Of a DNA stretch of 64,000 nucleotides, positions 47,490 to 58,500 are shown piece after piece (the stretch's first letter is position 1; each line of letters starts with the position of its first letter). The notes under the pieces are model-generated. The model was given only the letters and a program-made list of their open reading frames with translations, had not been told where the DNA came from and did not search any database. Position numbers and translations under genes: made by a program. The DNA is from Amphibalanus amphitrite (taxonomy: Eukaryota > Arthropoda > Thecostraca > Balanomorpha > Balanidae): NCBI RefSeq assembly GCF_019059575.1, contig NW_024882707.1, positions 62,001 to 126,000 of the forward strand, written 5' to 3'.

Positions 47490-48420
47490 TCAGCGTTTCA
47501 TCACGGGGATCAGATCCAGTACGATCAGCTTCCTGGCCGGGCGGTGAAGGATCCCGTGCTTCGTTTTCACTAGGGCAGAGCGGACGTGACCGTCCTCAGC
47601 GCGTACCACTTCCAGTACCTTTCCTCTCGGCCACAGATCACGTGGGCTCTGCGGGTCGACAATGATTACTACGTCTCCGGCTTCAATGTCTCGCTCACTT
47701 TTGTTCCACTTTGGCCGTTTTGCGAGCGTTGGCAAATACTCACGAACCCATCTCTTCCAGAAGTGCTCTGGCAAAAGTTGAGCGTGTTTCCAGCGCTTCC
47801 GTAGGTCGATGTCGTCCTCGGCAGGTGTCCCATGGGGATAAGAAGGAGACGGCCGCCCGATAAAAAAATGGAACGGCGTCAGGGGTTCTTCATCATCTGG
47901 GTCTACCGGTACATGGAACAGCGGGGTGGTGTTCAAGATCTTCTCGACCTCGCATATCACCGTGCTGAGAACCTCAAACGTCGGCCGTCGCTCCTTCAAT
48001 ATGACACGGAGCGTTTCTTTGACCGTGCGAATGTTGCGCTCCCAAACTCCTCCGGCTTCAGGATCAGCTGGTACATTGAATCTCCAGGTGATGCCGTCCA
48101 AGCTGAGTTGCTTGGTAATCTTCTGATGATTGAGACGCGCGAACTGATCCTTTAGCTCCTTGTTCGCTGATTTGAAACTACTTGCGTTATCTGTCCACAG
48201 CGTCTTCACGTTCCCTCTTCTTGCTTGAAATCGCGCTATAACCATCAGGGTAGCGTCGGTGTCCAGTCTCTCAGTGAGCTCTATGTGTACAGCCTTTGTT
48301 GCCATGCACCGGAACAGAGCTCCCCAGATCTTGCCTACGGCTCGTCCTTTCCTGATCTGCATCGGACCGAAAAAATCCAGTCCCGTCGCACAAACGCTCC
48401 ACCCAACATGGTGACTCTCG
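47490..48420 (-). pseudogene. BEL/Pao fragment: integrase core and C-terminus
   Basis: Contains LDFFGPMQI, LWTDNASSFK and GGVWERNIRTVKE (the D,D,E triad), then WNKSERDIEAGDVVIIVD and a normal stop. The frame above about 48420 is a shadow of the preceding fragment. Confidence 0.82.
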
Positions 48421-49597
48421 GCAGGGGCAGAGGTGCCATCTGCGGTGCTGCAGGCTTGGCCTTCCTGATCTTGCACAGCTGACACTGAGAGACGACCTTC
48501 CTGATCTCCCGTGCTGCCTGTGGCACCCAACACCGCTGTCGTAATTCAACGAGAACGGCGTCGTGAGCGCGGTGAGCCATCTTCTCATGGATGTGCTGTA
48601 TTAACAGACGTGTGTACAGGTGAGCGCGTGGTAAGATGACTGGAAATCTAGCAGATGTACTCATTTCCGGAGATCGTCTTGTCCTTGAATCTAGGCATAT
48701 CAGCCCATCCATTAGTGTGACTGTCAGCGCTGACAGAGGGCTCTTGAGATCCAGGGGAATGCCGGCCTTCAGATCGCGCAGCTCGGCTCCGTAGACATCT
48801 TTCTGAGCCATTTTCATCAGCAGGGCTTCAGCTTCGACTTCCACGGACTGGCCATCTTCTGCTGTAGCTTTGGTTCCATATTGCCTTTTTGCACGATTTT
48901 TCCATCTCAGAATCACCGAGACGGTCCGAACTGCTGTACTCCACTTTGAGAATCTTGACAGATCTGGCATTGCAAGTCTGATATCTGGAACTGGGGACTG
49001 AGCGGCATCAACCGTGAATACAAGCTTGGTCTCCGGATCATCTTGCAGAATATCTTGAGGTGATGAGTTCAGTTCCTCTGGCCACGTGTCACGTGTTTCA
49101 TGCAGGAAATCGGGACCTGTCGCCCAAAACCCGTCTTGATGCAGGTCACGCAGCCGGTGACCCCTCGAGCCACCATCAGCTGGATTCAGCGCTGTCGGTA
49201 CGTAGCGCCACTGCTTGGCCGACGACTTGTCGAGAATTTCGGCCGTCCTGTTGCTTACAAAGACATGGTATCGTCGATCTTGCGCTTTGATCCACGCCAA
49301 AACGTTTTTGGAGTCGGACCAATAGGTCACAGCCGTCCAGTCGAGGCGACTTTCCTTCCGGAGCGAGCAGACTAGTCTTGTCGCCAAGACGGCTGCCTGG
49401 AGCTCTAGGCGAGGGACGGACAGCGTCTTCAGCGGCGCGAGTCTGGACCGTGCTGCGACAAATGTAGTGAAGACTTGAGAGTTGGACGTCCACTTGTAGT
49501 ACACGACCGCAGAAAATCCGTCTGTACTCGCGTCACAAAATGCGTGTACTTCTACGGCAGTGATTTCGGCATCTTGTCGAAAATAATGTCTGGGCAT
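48335..49597 (-). pseudogene. BEL/Pao fragment: RNase H and integrase finger
   Basis: Contains AFCDASTDGFSAVVYYKW, SVPRLELQAAVLATRL and YWSDSKNVLAWI of the Pao RNase H, then an H2C2 finger (HEKMAHRAHD ... SQCQLC). A frameshift near 48370-48420 separates it from the integrase core. Confidence 0.82.
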
Positions 49598-49617
49598 GTC
49601 TACGGAGCTGATGAGAG

Positions 49618-49966
49618 CTAGCTCACGGGTCCATTCTTCCCAAACTTTCCTGTCTTGTCCATCAGGCTCGTCTTCCCATCCTTGACGTTATGCCCACATG
49701 TTTTGCAGCGCCTTTTCACTGGCAGTAGCCACCCGGACAGGTAGCCCAACGGATCGAAGACGGACATCACGACTGACAGGATATTCCTCTTCGTGGGCGT
49801 CGGAGTCGTCAGTTGGGCACTGACACTGTATGTGATGACGTCAGAGCTGGGCTTCCAGACCGTGCCGAGGGTTCGTTGTGAGTCGGTCACACCCAGTGTT
49901 ACATTTTCTTCGAGTGATGTCTCGTTCCCCGACCCGTCCTTCACCACTGTCGCAGAGTTTGAAGTC
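49618..49966 (-). pseudogene. BEL/Pao fragment after the insertion (end of RT)
   Basis: The frame continues from the break and includes SVMSVFDPLGYLSGWLLPVK, a conserved Pao segment. Just after it the reading must change frame, and the correct frame holds a TAA at about 49690, so the copy is disabled here independently of the insertion. Confidence 0.8.
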
Positions 49967-50108
49967 TGTGATAAACCACCCATTACTGTCGAATGTGGTG
50001 CTCTCGCTAACATCTGTTATTTCTGTTTCGTCCTCAGGTGCACACTCATATCGGTCGAATTTAGTTGAATAAAACCATTGTATTCATACTACAACTTTTG
50101 GTACCACA
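49967..50108 (+). repeat. 5' LTR of Ty3 element B
   Basis: 142 bp. It contains GAATAAAACC, a poly(A) signal, inside one arm of an inverted repeat whose other arm lies just after the LTR. Confidence 0.88.
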
Positions 50109-50109
50109 A

Positions 50110-50124
50110 TTTATTCAACTAAAT
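50110..50124 (+). promoter_or_regulatory. Possible self-priming primer-binding site
   Basis: TTTATTCAACTAAAT, starting one base past the LTR, is the exact reverse complement of 50059-50073 inside the LTR. No TGG-type tRNA primer site is present. Tf1/sushi elements prime from their own RNA 5' end, and this layout would fit if transcription starts near 50059. Confidence 0.4.
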
Positions 50125-51079
50125 GGGGATGTTCGCGCTAAGAGTTCCGAAAAGTCTCGCCAGGTGGCAGCACCGTATGCTTTGGACACAGCGCGCCGGC
50201 CGGGCGCCGCACTGTAGGCCGGCAGCCTGAAAAAGCGCTAGAAATTCCCCCAAACTAACTGTCCGCAATATGAACAAAATAGGTATCATTTAATCCCAAA
50301 TTGATCGAAGAATACGATTCCGATGCTAGTTTTGCCCTAAGGTCAAAATTGAGGTCGTCAGTTGTCACCAAACACAAGACAATTTAGACTCTCTATAGGG
50401 CACCACATTTACCGATTTTAATGATGAACTTTAGTGGTAATTTATTAGTTGACCAATCGTCGTTTTGAACGAAATTTCCTGTCAGACTAGTTCAGGGCAC
50501 TGTTGTTCACTGTGCCAACATCATTCTGACATATTGCATTGCTTTTCTGCAAGATAAGCTAGCTGTTTGCAAGCAGCTGCAAGACGTAATTTAAAATCAT
50601 ATCCAATTTTTTTATTAGACTTTTATAAAAACGTTATTTCGAGCGGCTAAAAATGAACATTTTATACTAGCCTCTGATTACTCATCTTTTGTTCCATATA
50701 GGTGCTTTGCTGCTTTTCCCTGCTACTTTTCGAGATATGCGCCAGTAAACCACATGATGTAGGGGCAATTGTCACCTCGCCGCTCTACTGAAGGCCCGAC
50801 GCTCTTTAAAACGCTGGAAGTTGTGAAAAACAAACGCTTATAATCTAAATAAAATATATGTCCCTGAGCTCAGAATTGATCAACGCACACAATGCTGTCA
50901 ACATTTCTGGGCCAAACTAAAAAAATCAGTCATTATTAACCCCTAAACACAAGTCAGTGATAATTAACAACAACTTGCTCTTTAGTTAGACTTTTTGAGA
51001 AATGTTATTTCGAGCCGCTAAAAATGGCCATGCCATACAAACCACCAATCATCTTTCTGTCATGCCCTACTCGCAATTT

Positions 51080-51799
51080 TTGCTAATGCCTGCTACTCTT
51101 CGAGGTCACGTGACCTCACCATTAAAAGTGAATGGGGAAATAAGGAAACTGTTGTTTTTGCGCATGGAATGATTTCAAACTATCTAAAGCACACGGAATC
51201 GTGATTTCGTGCACTCCTTGCAAGATCCGATGCTTTACTTTTGCATTGTTGACCTTCCGTGACGTCATTTATGACGTCACACCGGTCATAGGAGTTTCTC
51301 GTCAATAACTCATGATCAAATTGAGCCAGCGACTCGGGAAAGCCACCAATGCACTCGGGAAGACCTCCCGAATCGAATGATATGCGATACGACCTCCTTC
51401 GATTAAGTTCGTGGCCTGATGGGCTCTGAACTGACCTTGACTCGAGGTCAATACCTTAAGTTGACCTCACCCGAACAAAAAGTATACCATTCGACGCGCC
51501 TAAGCCAGGCGAACACGATGGTGCCAAAATCGCTGCTCTGCGGCCATTTTTTGCGAAATTATTTGCCAAAAACCAAACCCTACCTTGGGCTTTTTGACTT
51601 CACCTCAGAGGTTACCGGTTGACCTGGGACCTTAAAATTGGGTATCAATCGTTCCGCCTTGAAACGGCGCACACGCTTGTTTTTTCCGCGAGGCTCTAGC
51701 TCCATTAGGGGCGAAACGGCAAAAAGGGGTCGTACCAACCCTCCCCCCTCGGCCGGCCGAGGGGGTGGGGGGTCCGACAATAGGTCCGGCGAGGGTTAA
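51080..51799. mobile_element. TTAA element, CCCTCG family, left end unclear
   Basis: TGACC-type repeats, CATTAAAAGTGAATGGGG near 51120, a C-run/G-run hairpin at about 51740-51775, and GGCGAGGGTTAA at the right end. The left boundary is approximate. Confidence 0.5.
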
Positions 51800-53087
51800 G
51801 CAGCCCCACTTCGTTTTTAGCATGTTTGCTTGTCACTGAGATCAACAACTCAATCACAACTAATTTCTAGCACTTTTCCGGACCCCCGGCCCAGTGTGCG
51901 CCGGCCGGGCCGGGGATAACACTGCGGGCGGCGACGGCGGCCGACGCGCCCCGAACGGGAACTGCGTTTCATGTCTTTTTCAGGTTCATCATTTTGCTAA
52001 AATGAGTAGCTACAGTTGATTTCGATATTAGGAAGACAATGACGCGTGTGGAAGGCAAACTACTACATCGTCATAGAGCGGAAGGAAAGGGAGCCGATCG
52101 AGTGGTCACCAAAAGCTACGGAGCACGAATGATACGATGTTATCACATAATTTAACTTACACAGTTGAAATTAAAAACCTTATTACATTCAGACATATAT
52201 TCACACGCATGAAACAATCGATTTACAGCACACATTACATGACAAGAACGCATACCTACGGTCTTAAGTTGACCTGTAGCGCTCGTCACTGTCAGATAAG
52301 TCAATCACATCCCTGTAGTTTGTACAGACTATTGACTAAACCCTTCATCCGGCATGCGTTCATTCTGTAATGATGGGCAATGAATCACCGGCGATTTCTG
52401 CGTGGCTCTATATGACATCCTCGTCCGTTCCCAAGGTCCATTGGTTCGGTGACTTTCAAATTATAGCAGGCCCTTCCTCGGTCAGGCTTGATGGATCCAC
52501 CGTCACTTTGCGCGGTACTTTTAAGACAGACTGTACCTACTACCAACACGACTGACTGATTACAATATGATGCGAAATGGACAATATCTCGTCGGTCTAT
52601 CAGTTAAAGTTTAATATTTAGCGACACAAGTGTGAAAGCTGCCTGGAAAACTTGCAACAAACTAAGTTAACTAAGCTTGGCTTGTAATGGGCACAAACTT
52701 GTAATAAAGGGGTACTTAACAAATCCACAATGTTCTGTTTAGGCAAGTAGCCTTCACATATGAAGCATTGCTATGACTACTCTTCTAGAGCTGATTGATA
52801 GCTTTTGAAGGAAGGAACTGAGTGGCTGAGCCCTACCATTCACCACTTGTCACCTTCAACAATTGCTTAAGGCATGCAGTTCTTTATCACTAGAAAATAC
52901 CTCACAGTTTGCTGCCTCTCGATGCAACACACTATGCATCAGTGATACTAGGACACGAAATGTTGAACACTAGCATAGATTGCAATGCAGTCCCAGAAGC
53001 CAGAGCAAAAATTGACACCTTAATCAACTTTATGATTGTAGCAAAACTCCACTGCTTGACTACACAGAGCACCAACTGTTTGCTCCT

Positions 53088-54007
53088 CTAAACTTTCACC
53101 AAAGGAAGTGTTGCTGATGTCATTTGTAGCAGCAGTGACACTGGTAACTTCAGATCACAGGACCTGGTAGCATCCATGCTCTTGAATCTGGATCTTATCA
53201 ATGCAGCATCGCACCTGTGAAGAAATGAAAAATGGCATAAGACAGTAGGGAAAGATCTTGGCAAGTCATAATGAGATACATATGTTTAACATGCATGGAT
53301 AAAAGGACATTATATACTGAAGCAATTAGCAAAACATTGCAGTTTAAGCACAGTTGAAATCTGATATGATGAACTGGATACAGTGACATCATCAAGACCC
53401 ATGAACTTTTCACAAATTATTTGCAATTTTGAAATGCACTTTTATTGCAGTTACCTATACAAATATTCCAGAAGGTGAAAATTTATTTTAAAAAAACAGC
53501 AAACAACTTGCCCGTATTTAGTTGCTAAAAAGCTGAGTGAATATTCTAAAAAAGTGTTCACTTCAGTGTGAATCAAAACTTAGAGTAAACAATTTTTACC
53601 TGATGAAATGAAGATATTATATCAATAATGAGTAGCTTTGGGTGGTGATGAGTTAAAAAAAAAACATTTTGCAAGAAAGGCTATCAGTTACTTCTGGATG
53701 ATATACTGCAGTGCACAAGCTGTTCACCAACTCCTACCTGGTCTTTCAGTGGGATCCCTCTGTATGTACCTCAGAACTTCATCCGCAGGGCTGGTTCCTT
53801 CATACGCAGGTCCTCTGCCTTCCTTGATTCCTCCGACTCCATCCTGACAACTCCGCACCAGAAGCATGATTGCACTGGGCACCTGTAACACCATGTAGGA
53901 TGATCAATACTTGTAACAATTCATAAATAGTAGGTAGCTTAGTGTTCTATTACATATACCTCCTGGTTGCTGGTGTCAAAATAGATCATTTTGTCTTTTT
54001 CCATCAT
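53088..54007 (-). CDS. Candidate three-exon gene, 95 codons, unknown function
   Basis: Three putative exons, 54007-53960, 53882-53770 and 53214-53088, sit between AG and GT signals. Their phases agree (0 then 2). They start with ATGATG and end with TAG, encoding MMEKDKMIYFDTSNQE, then VPSAIMLLVRSCQDGVGGIK, then a Ser/Leu-rich end. I do not recognise the product. About 590 bases upstream there is TGACGTCA and a pair of GGGCGGAGC boxes, which look like a promoter. It lies inside the 5.4-kb segment between a Ty3 LTR and its gag gene. A chance open path is possible because each exon is short. Confidence 0.3.
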
Positions 54008-54595
54008 AATCTTTATCTGCATACAATATCTTTGGTACCAGACAAAGTAGAACACTGCTAAAATGCTTGCAATGAATCTTATAAAAATGGATTGAATTTA
54101 TATAATCATTCTCAGCAGCATGTATCATCTTTTAATGCCTTTCTCAAAGGGCAGGTCAATTTCCTACATTGATATGCCCATAAACTTATACAAGTAAATT
54201 ACTTCATATGGGCAATACAAGATAAAGCTATGAGTTAAGTTATATTATTTTATGCTCTTAGTTATGCTCGCCATAAAAAAATGTCGGGAAACGTGTTACA
54301 TCGATGGAATTACCGTTTGGAGTCGGTCTATCTTCGGCTTCTCGCCTCTCTTCGGCTACGTCAATTGAAGCCTTTCTAAGTCTCCTGTCCTTTGTAAACT
54401 TGCCTTTCCATGTTTGTGACACTTGCCGAATATAAATTCACAACCCATCTGAGCAAAATTCAAATCAATTGCTATCAAATTCACCGAAATTCAGTCCCTC
54501 GGACCGACACCGCACGGGCTCCACACAGTGCAAAACACAGTGGCGCATTCAGGCCCATGTCGTCCCCTATCTCCGCGTGTGTCCACTAACACGAA

Positions 54596-54631
54596 TGACG
54601 TCACGCATGTGGGCGGAGCTATGGGCGGAGC
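54596..54631 (-). promoter_or_regulatory. CRE palindrome plus two GC boxes
   Basis: TGACGTCA at 54596-54603 and GGGCGGAGC at 54611-54619 and 54623-54631. This CRE/GC-box combination is typical of housekeeping promoters. The TTAA elements elsewhere also carry TGACGTCA, so the palindrome alone is weak evidence. Confidence 0.35.
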
Positions 54632-55030
54632 CTAACGCACGCGGCAGTCCAAGCCGCCTCAGGGGCGCGGGAACTACTTTCCGACTGGGGGGGGGCACAC
54701 CATAATAGAGATTAACCTAGGGTACCCCCAAATCTAGTTTTCTCACCGGTTTTAGGCCACTTATTTTTCACCCCTCGGCTTTTTCAACAAAAAAGAAAAC
54801 ATTTGCAAAAAAAGTGTGGTATTCCGTCTCAAAGCTGTGGGGGCACCGCCCCCACGGCCCCAGAGTTGGGGGGGCAAGCTGCCCCCACTGCCCCCCCGGC
54901 TCCCGCGCCTATGTAGAATCTTGCCGATATTTTGGGTGAAGTCAATTTATATGGATAGCTTGGTGACAGTTTAGCTATACGAATAATAATTTATTATGGA
55001 TGTGCGTATATTCAGCTTGGAATTGCAATT

Positions 55031-55115
55031 AAAGTTCCGCACCGCAAAGATTCGAACTCGGGACCTTTGGAATATTGCGCGGGCACGCTAACCACTACAC
55101 TACCGCGACCGCGCG
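55031..55115 (-). repeat. tRNA-like sequence, probably SINE remnant
   Basis: On the minus strand TAGTGTAGTGGTTAGCGTG resembles an A box and GGTCCCGAGTTCGAATC a B box. The T and anticodon stems do not pair well, so I do not call a functional tRNA. Confidence 0.5.
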
Positions 55116-55505
55116 GCGGCCGGCGGCAGGGAGGCTGCGGAGACATGGGGGGACATTTTACGCTTTTGTGAAAAAAGCAAAAGATTTAGCGAAAAACACG
55201 TAATAGATAACTTGCAGAAAATTGTCTGCTCTTTCAGATAAGATACTTAGGTTTGATATATCTTGTGCAGACTTCATTCTACAGTGCTTCGAAAATCGCT
55301 CATTTACATGGGGATTGAACGGGGCTTCGAGACTTGACTCCAAATGACGTCACGAGCTGACGTCACGAAAAGGTAGAATCGCCGGACGACCCTACCTGGT
55401 ATATAGGGCCTTGGGCGCATTCGCCGCCACAGTTTCTGTGTCCAAAGAAGGCAGTGCTGCCACCTGGTGAGGAAATAAGCCGAACATCCCCATTCATGAC
55501 AAGAC

Positions 55506-58500
55506 ATGGAGAGGATCGCCAGACCAGACAAGTTCGACGTCCCTCCAAACGATCCTCAAGCTCACAAGAAATGGAAGCTCTGGCTCCGAGGATTTAAGTA
55601 CTTCTTGACGACTATCGAAAGTCACAATCCTGACAAGCTCGAACTACTCTTCCTCCATATCGGACCAGAAGTCGTGGACGTGATTCAAGACTGTCAGACG
55701 TACGATGCAGCCCTGAAGCAACTCGACGCTGCATATCTGAAGACGCCAAACGAAATCTATGCGCGGCACCTGCTGTCAACGAGGCACCAAAAGCCAGAAG
55801 AAAACATCGACGAGTTCCTTCTGGCCTTGAACAACCTGGCGGGTGACTGTAACTTCGCCGCCGTCACAGCCATAGAGCATCGCGCGGCATTCGTGCGCGA
55901 TGCCTTCATCAGGGGCCTGAGGAACGCCAGCATGAGAACCAGACTACTGGAAAACCAGACTCTGACCCTAGACCAAGCGGTCCAACAAGCGCGGTCACTG
56001 GAGCAAGCCGCACGAAACGCGGAATCCTACCTGTCCCCGACGGTACGGGTCGATCCAGTCGCAGCCTCCGCCGCATCTCCAACTGCAGACGCTTCCGTAG
56101 CTGCAGCCTCACAATCTCCGTGTTTCTTCTGCGGACTAAAACGCCACCCACGAGCAGCCTGTCCTGCAAGAAACTCAACCTGTGGGAAGTGCGGCAAATC
56201 CGGACATTGGCAGAAGGTGTGCCGCTCCAAGTCGGTGGCTAACGCGTCGGCCGTACAGGAGGAGTACGAGTCCTACCCTGAAGAACCTCGCCAGCCGGAG
56301 CTCTCGCCCACGCTCGCAGCCTCAAGCTCTGCCGCCGCTACTCACGCGCCAGCAACAGTGAGCGCGAGAGTCAACGGGCGTCAGGTTACAGCTCTCATCG
56401 ACACAGGGAGCTCTGACAACTTCATCAGCGCAAAGCTCGTCCCCGCACTCGGCATGAGGGTGCTGCCACGATCGTCTAAAGTCTCCATGGCATCGTCCAG
56501 TCTCTCAACACAGGTGCGAGGATACTGCGTGTCAACCGTGACCGTTGACGATCGGGAGTACCGAGAGGTCGAACTGTCCATCCTCCCGGATCTCTGCACG
56601 GACGTCATTCTCGGCATGCCGTTCCTCCGAAGACACGAGGGTGTAACCCTGGAGCTCGGTGGCGACGAACCCGAGCTCAGTATCTGCAATCTCGCGCAGA
56701 TGAAAGTCAGTCAAGCGGCATCCCCGAGGCTCTTCAGCAACCTCACCCCCGACTGCCATCCCATCGCGACCAGAGCACGACACTTCAGCCACGTGGACGA
56801 GAAGTTCATCGAGAACGAAGTTCAACGTCTGCTAAACGAGGGCGTCATCGAGCCAAGTCGCTCACCCTGGCGTGCCCAAGTTGTCGTCACACACACGGAG
56901 AACAAGAAGAAAAGGATGGTCGTTGACTTCTCTCAGAATATCAACAGATTCACTGAACTGGACGCGTATCCTCTGCCGAACATCGGCGAGCTCGTCAACA
57001 AGGTCGGGAAAAACAGCTTCTTCAGCGTCCTCGACCTCTCCAGCGCCTACTACCAAATCGAGATCGACGCATCTGAGAGACCCTACACAGCGTTCCAAGC
57101 GGCAGGAAAGCTGTACCAATTCAAGCGAATCCCCATGGGGGTGACGAACGGCGCAGCCGCCTTCCAGCGCGTCATGAATGACATCATCGCGGCCAACAAC
57201 TTGAAGGAGACCTATGCTTATCTGGACGACCTGACCATCTGTGGCCAGACGAGGGAGGAGCACGATGAGAACCTCCGGCGCTTCTGGGAGGTTGCCGATG
57301 CGCTCCACCTCACGCTGAACAGAAGCAAGTGCAAGATCGGCCTGGAGACGGTGAATATCCTCGGGTATTCCATCCAGCGAGGCCAGCTGAGACCGGACCC
57401 CGAACGACTGCGTCCACTTCAAGAGCTGCCGGAACCTCGCGACAAGAAGTCTCTGCAACGGCTCATCGGCCTGTTCGCGTACTACGCCAGATGGATCCCC
57501 TCATACTCTGAGAAGATCCGTCCCCTCATCTCTGCATCGTCGTTCCCTCTGAATCCCGACTGCAGAGCGGCTATCCAGCAGCTGAAGAAGGACATCTCAC
57601 AAGCGGTCGTCGCCGTCATCAGAGATGACGCCCCATTCACCATCGAAACAGACGCTTCCGACGAAGCCATCGCAGCGACTCTTACCCAAGACGAGCGTCC
57701 TGTGGCCTTCTTCTCACGCACTCTGAACGAAGCCGAGAAGCGTCACAGCATCGTCGAAAAGGAGGCCTACGCCATCGTGGAGTCTATCAGAAAGTGGAGG
57801 CACTTCCTAACCCACCACTTCAACCTGCTCACTGACCAAAGAAGCGTGAGTTTCATGTTCGACAACAAAGTGTCGAGCAAGATCAAGAATGAAAAGATTC
57901 TACGCTGGAGAATCGAGCTCTCGCCACTCTCGTACACCATCAAGTACCGACCAGGACGAGAAAACATTCCTGCTGATACGTTCAGCCGCGCCCACTGCGC
58001 AGCCGCCTCACATCCGGCCCTGGAGCAGCTGCACGAGTCTCTCGTTCACCCCGGAGTAGCAAGGTTGCTGCACTTCGTGCGCAGCAAGAATCTGCCCTAC
58101 TCCGTGGATGACGTGCGCCGCGTCACCTCCAACTGCCCGGTCTGCTGTCGATGTAAGCCGAACTTCTTCAGGGCCACCTCCGCGAAGCTGGTGAAGGCTA
58201 CATCTCCATTCGAAAGAATCAACGTGGACTTCAAAGGTCCCCTACCCCCAAGTCCGAACGGCAACCAGTACATCCTCACTATGATCGATGAGTTCTCTCG
58301 GTTCCCGTTCGCCTATCCGTGCCGGGACATGACAACCGCCACCGTGATCAAATGCCTCACTCATCTCTTCTCCATCTTCGGGATGCCGGCATATGTGCAC
58401 TCCGACCGCGGTTCAGCTTTCATGTCAGCTGAGCTTCGATCCTTCCTGACAGGACTGGGGATCGCCACGAGTCGCACGACACCGTACCACCCCGAAGGCA

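Larger units (their letters stand above)
50122..55494. other. 5.4-kb segment with inverted arms inside Ty3 element B
   Basis: The left arm 50122-50191 and right arm 55436-55494 are imperfect inverse copies sharing AATGGGGATGTTCG, CCAGGTGGCAGCAC and TTTGGACACAG. Inside are a CCCTCG-type TTAA end, the three-exon candidate gene, a CRE/GC-box cluster and a tRNA-like piece. No transposase is seen. Confidence 0.5.

Noticed and set aside
55031..55115. Possible functional tRNA gene
   Set aside because: A and B boxes are recognisable but the T and anticodon stems do not pair.
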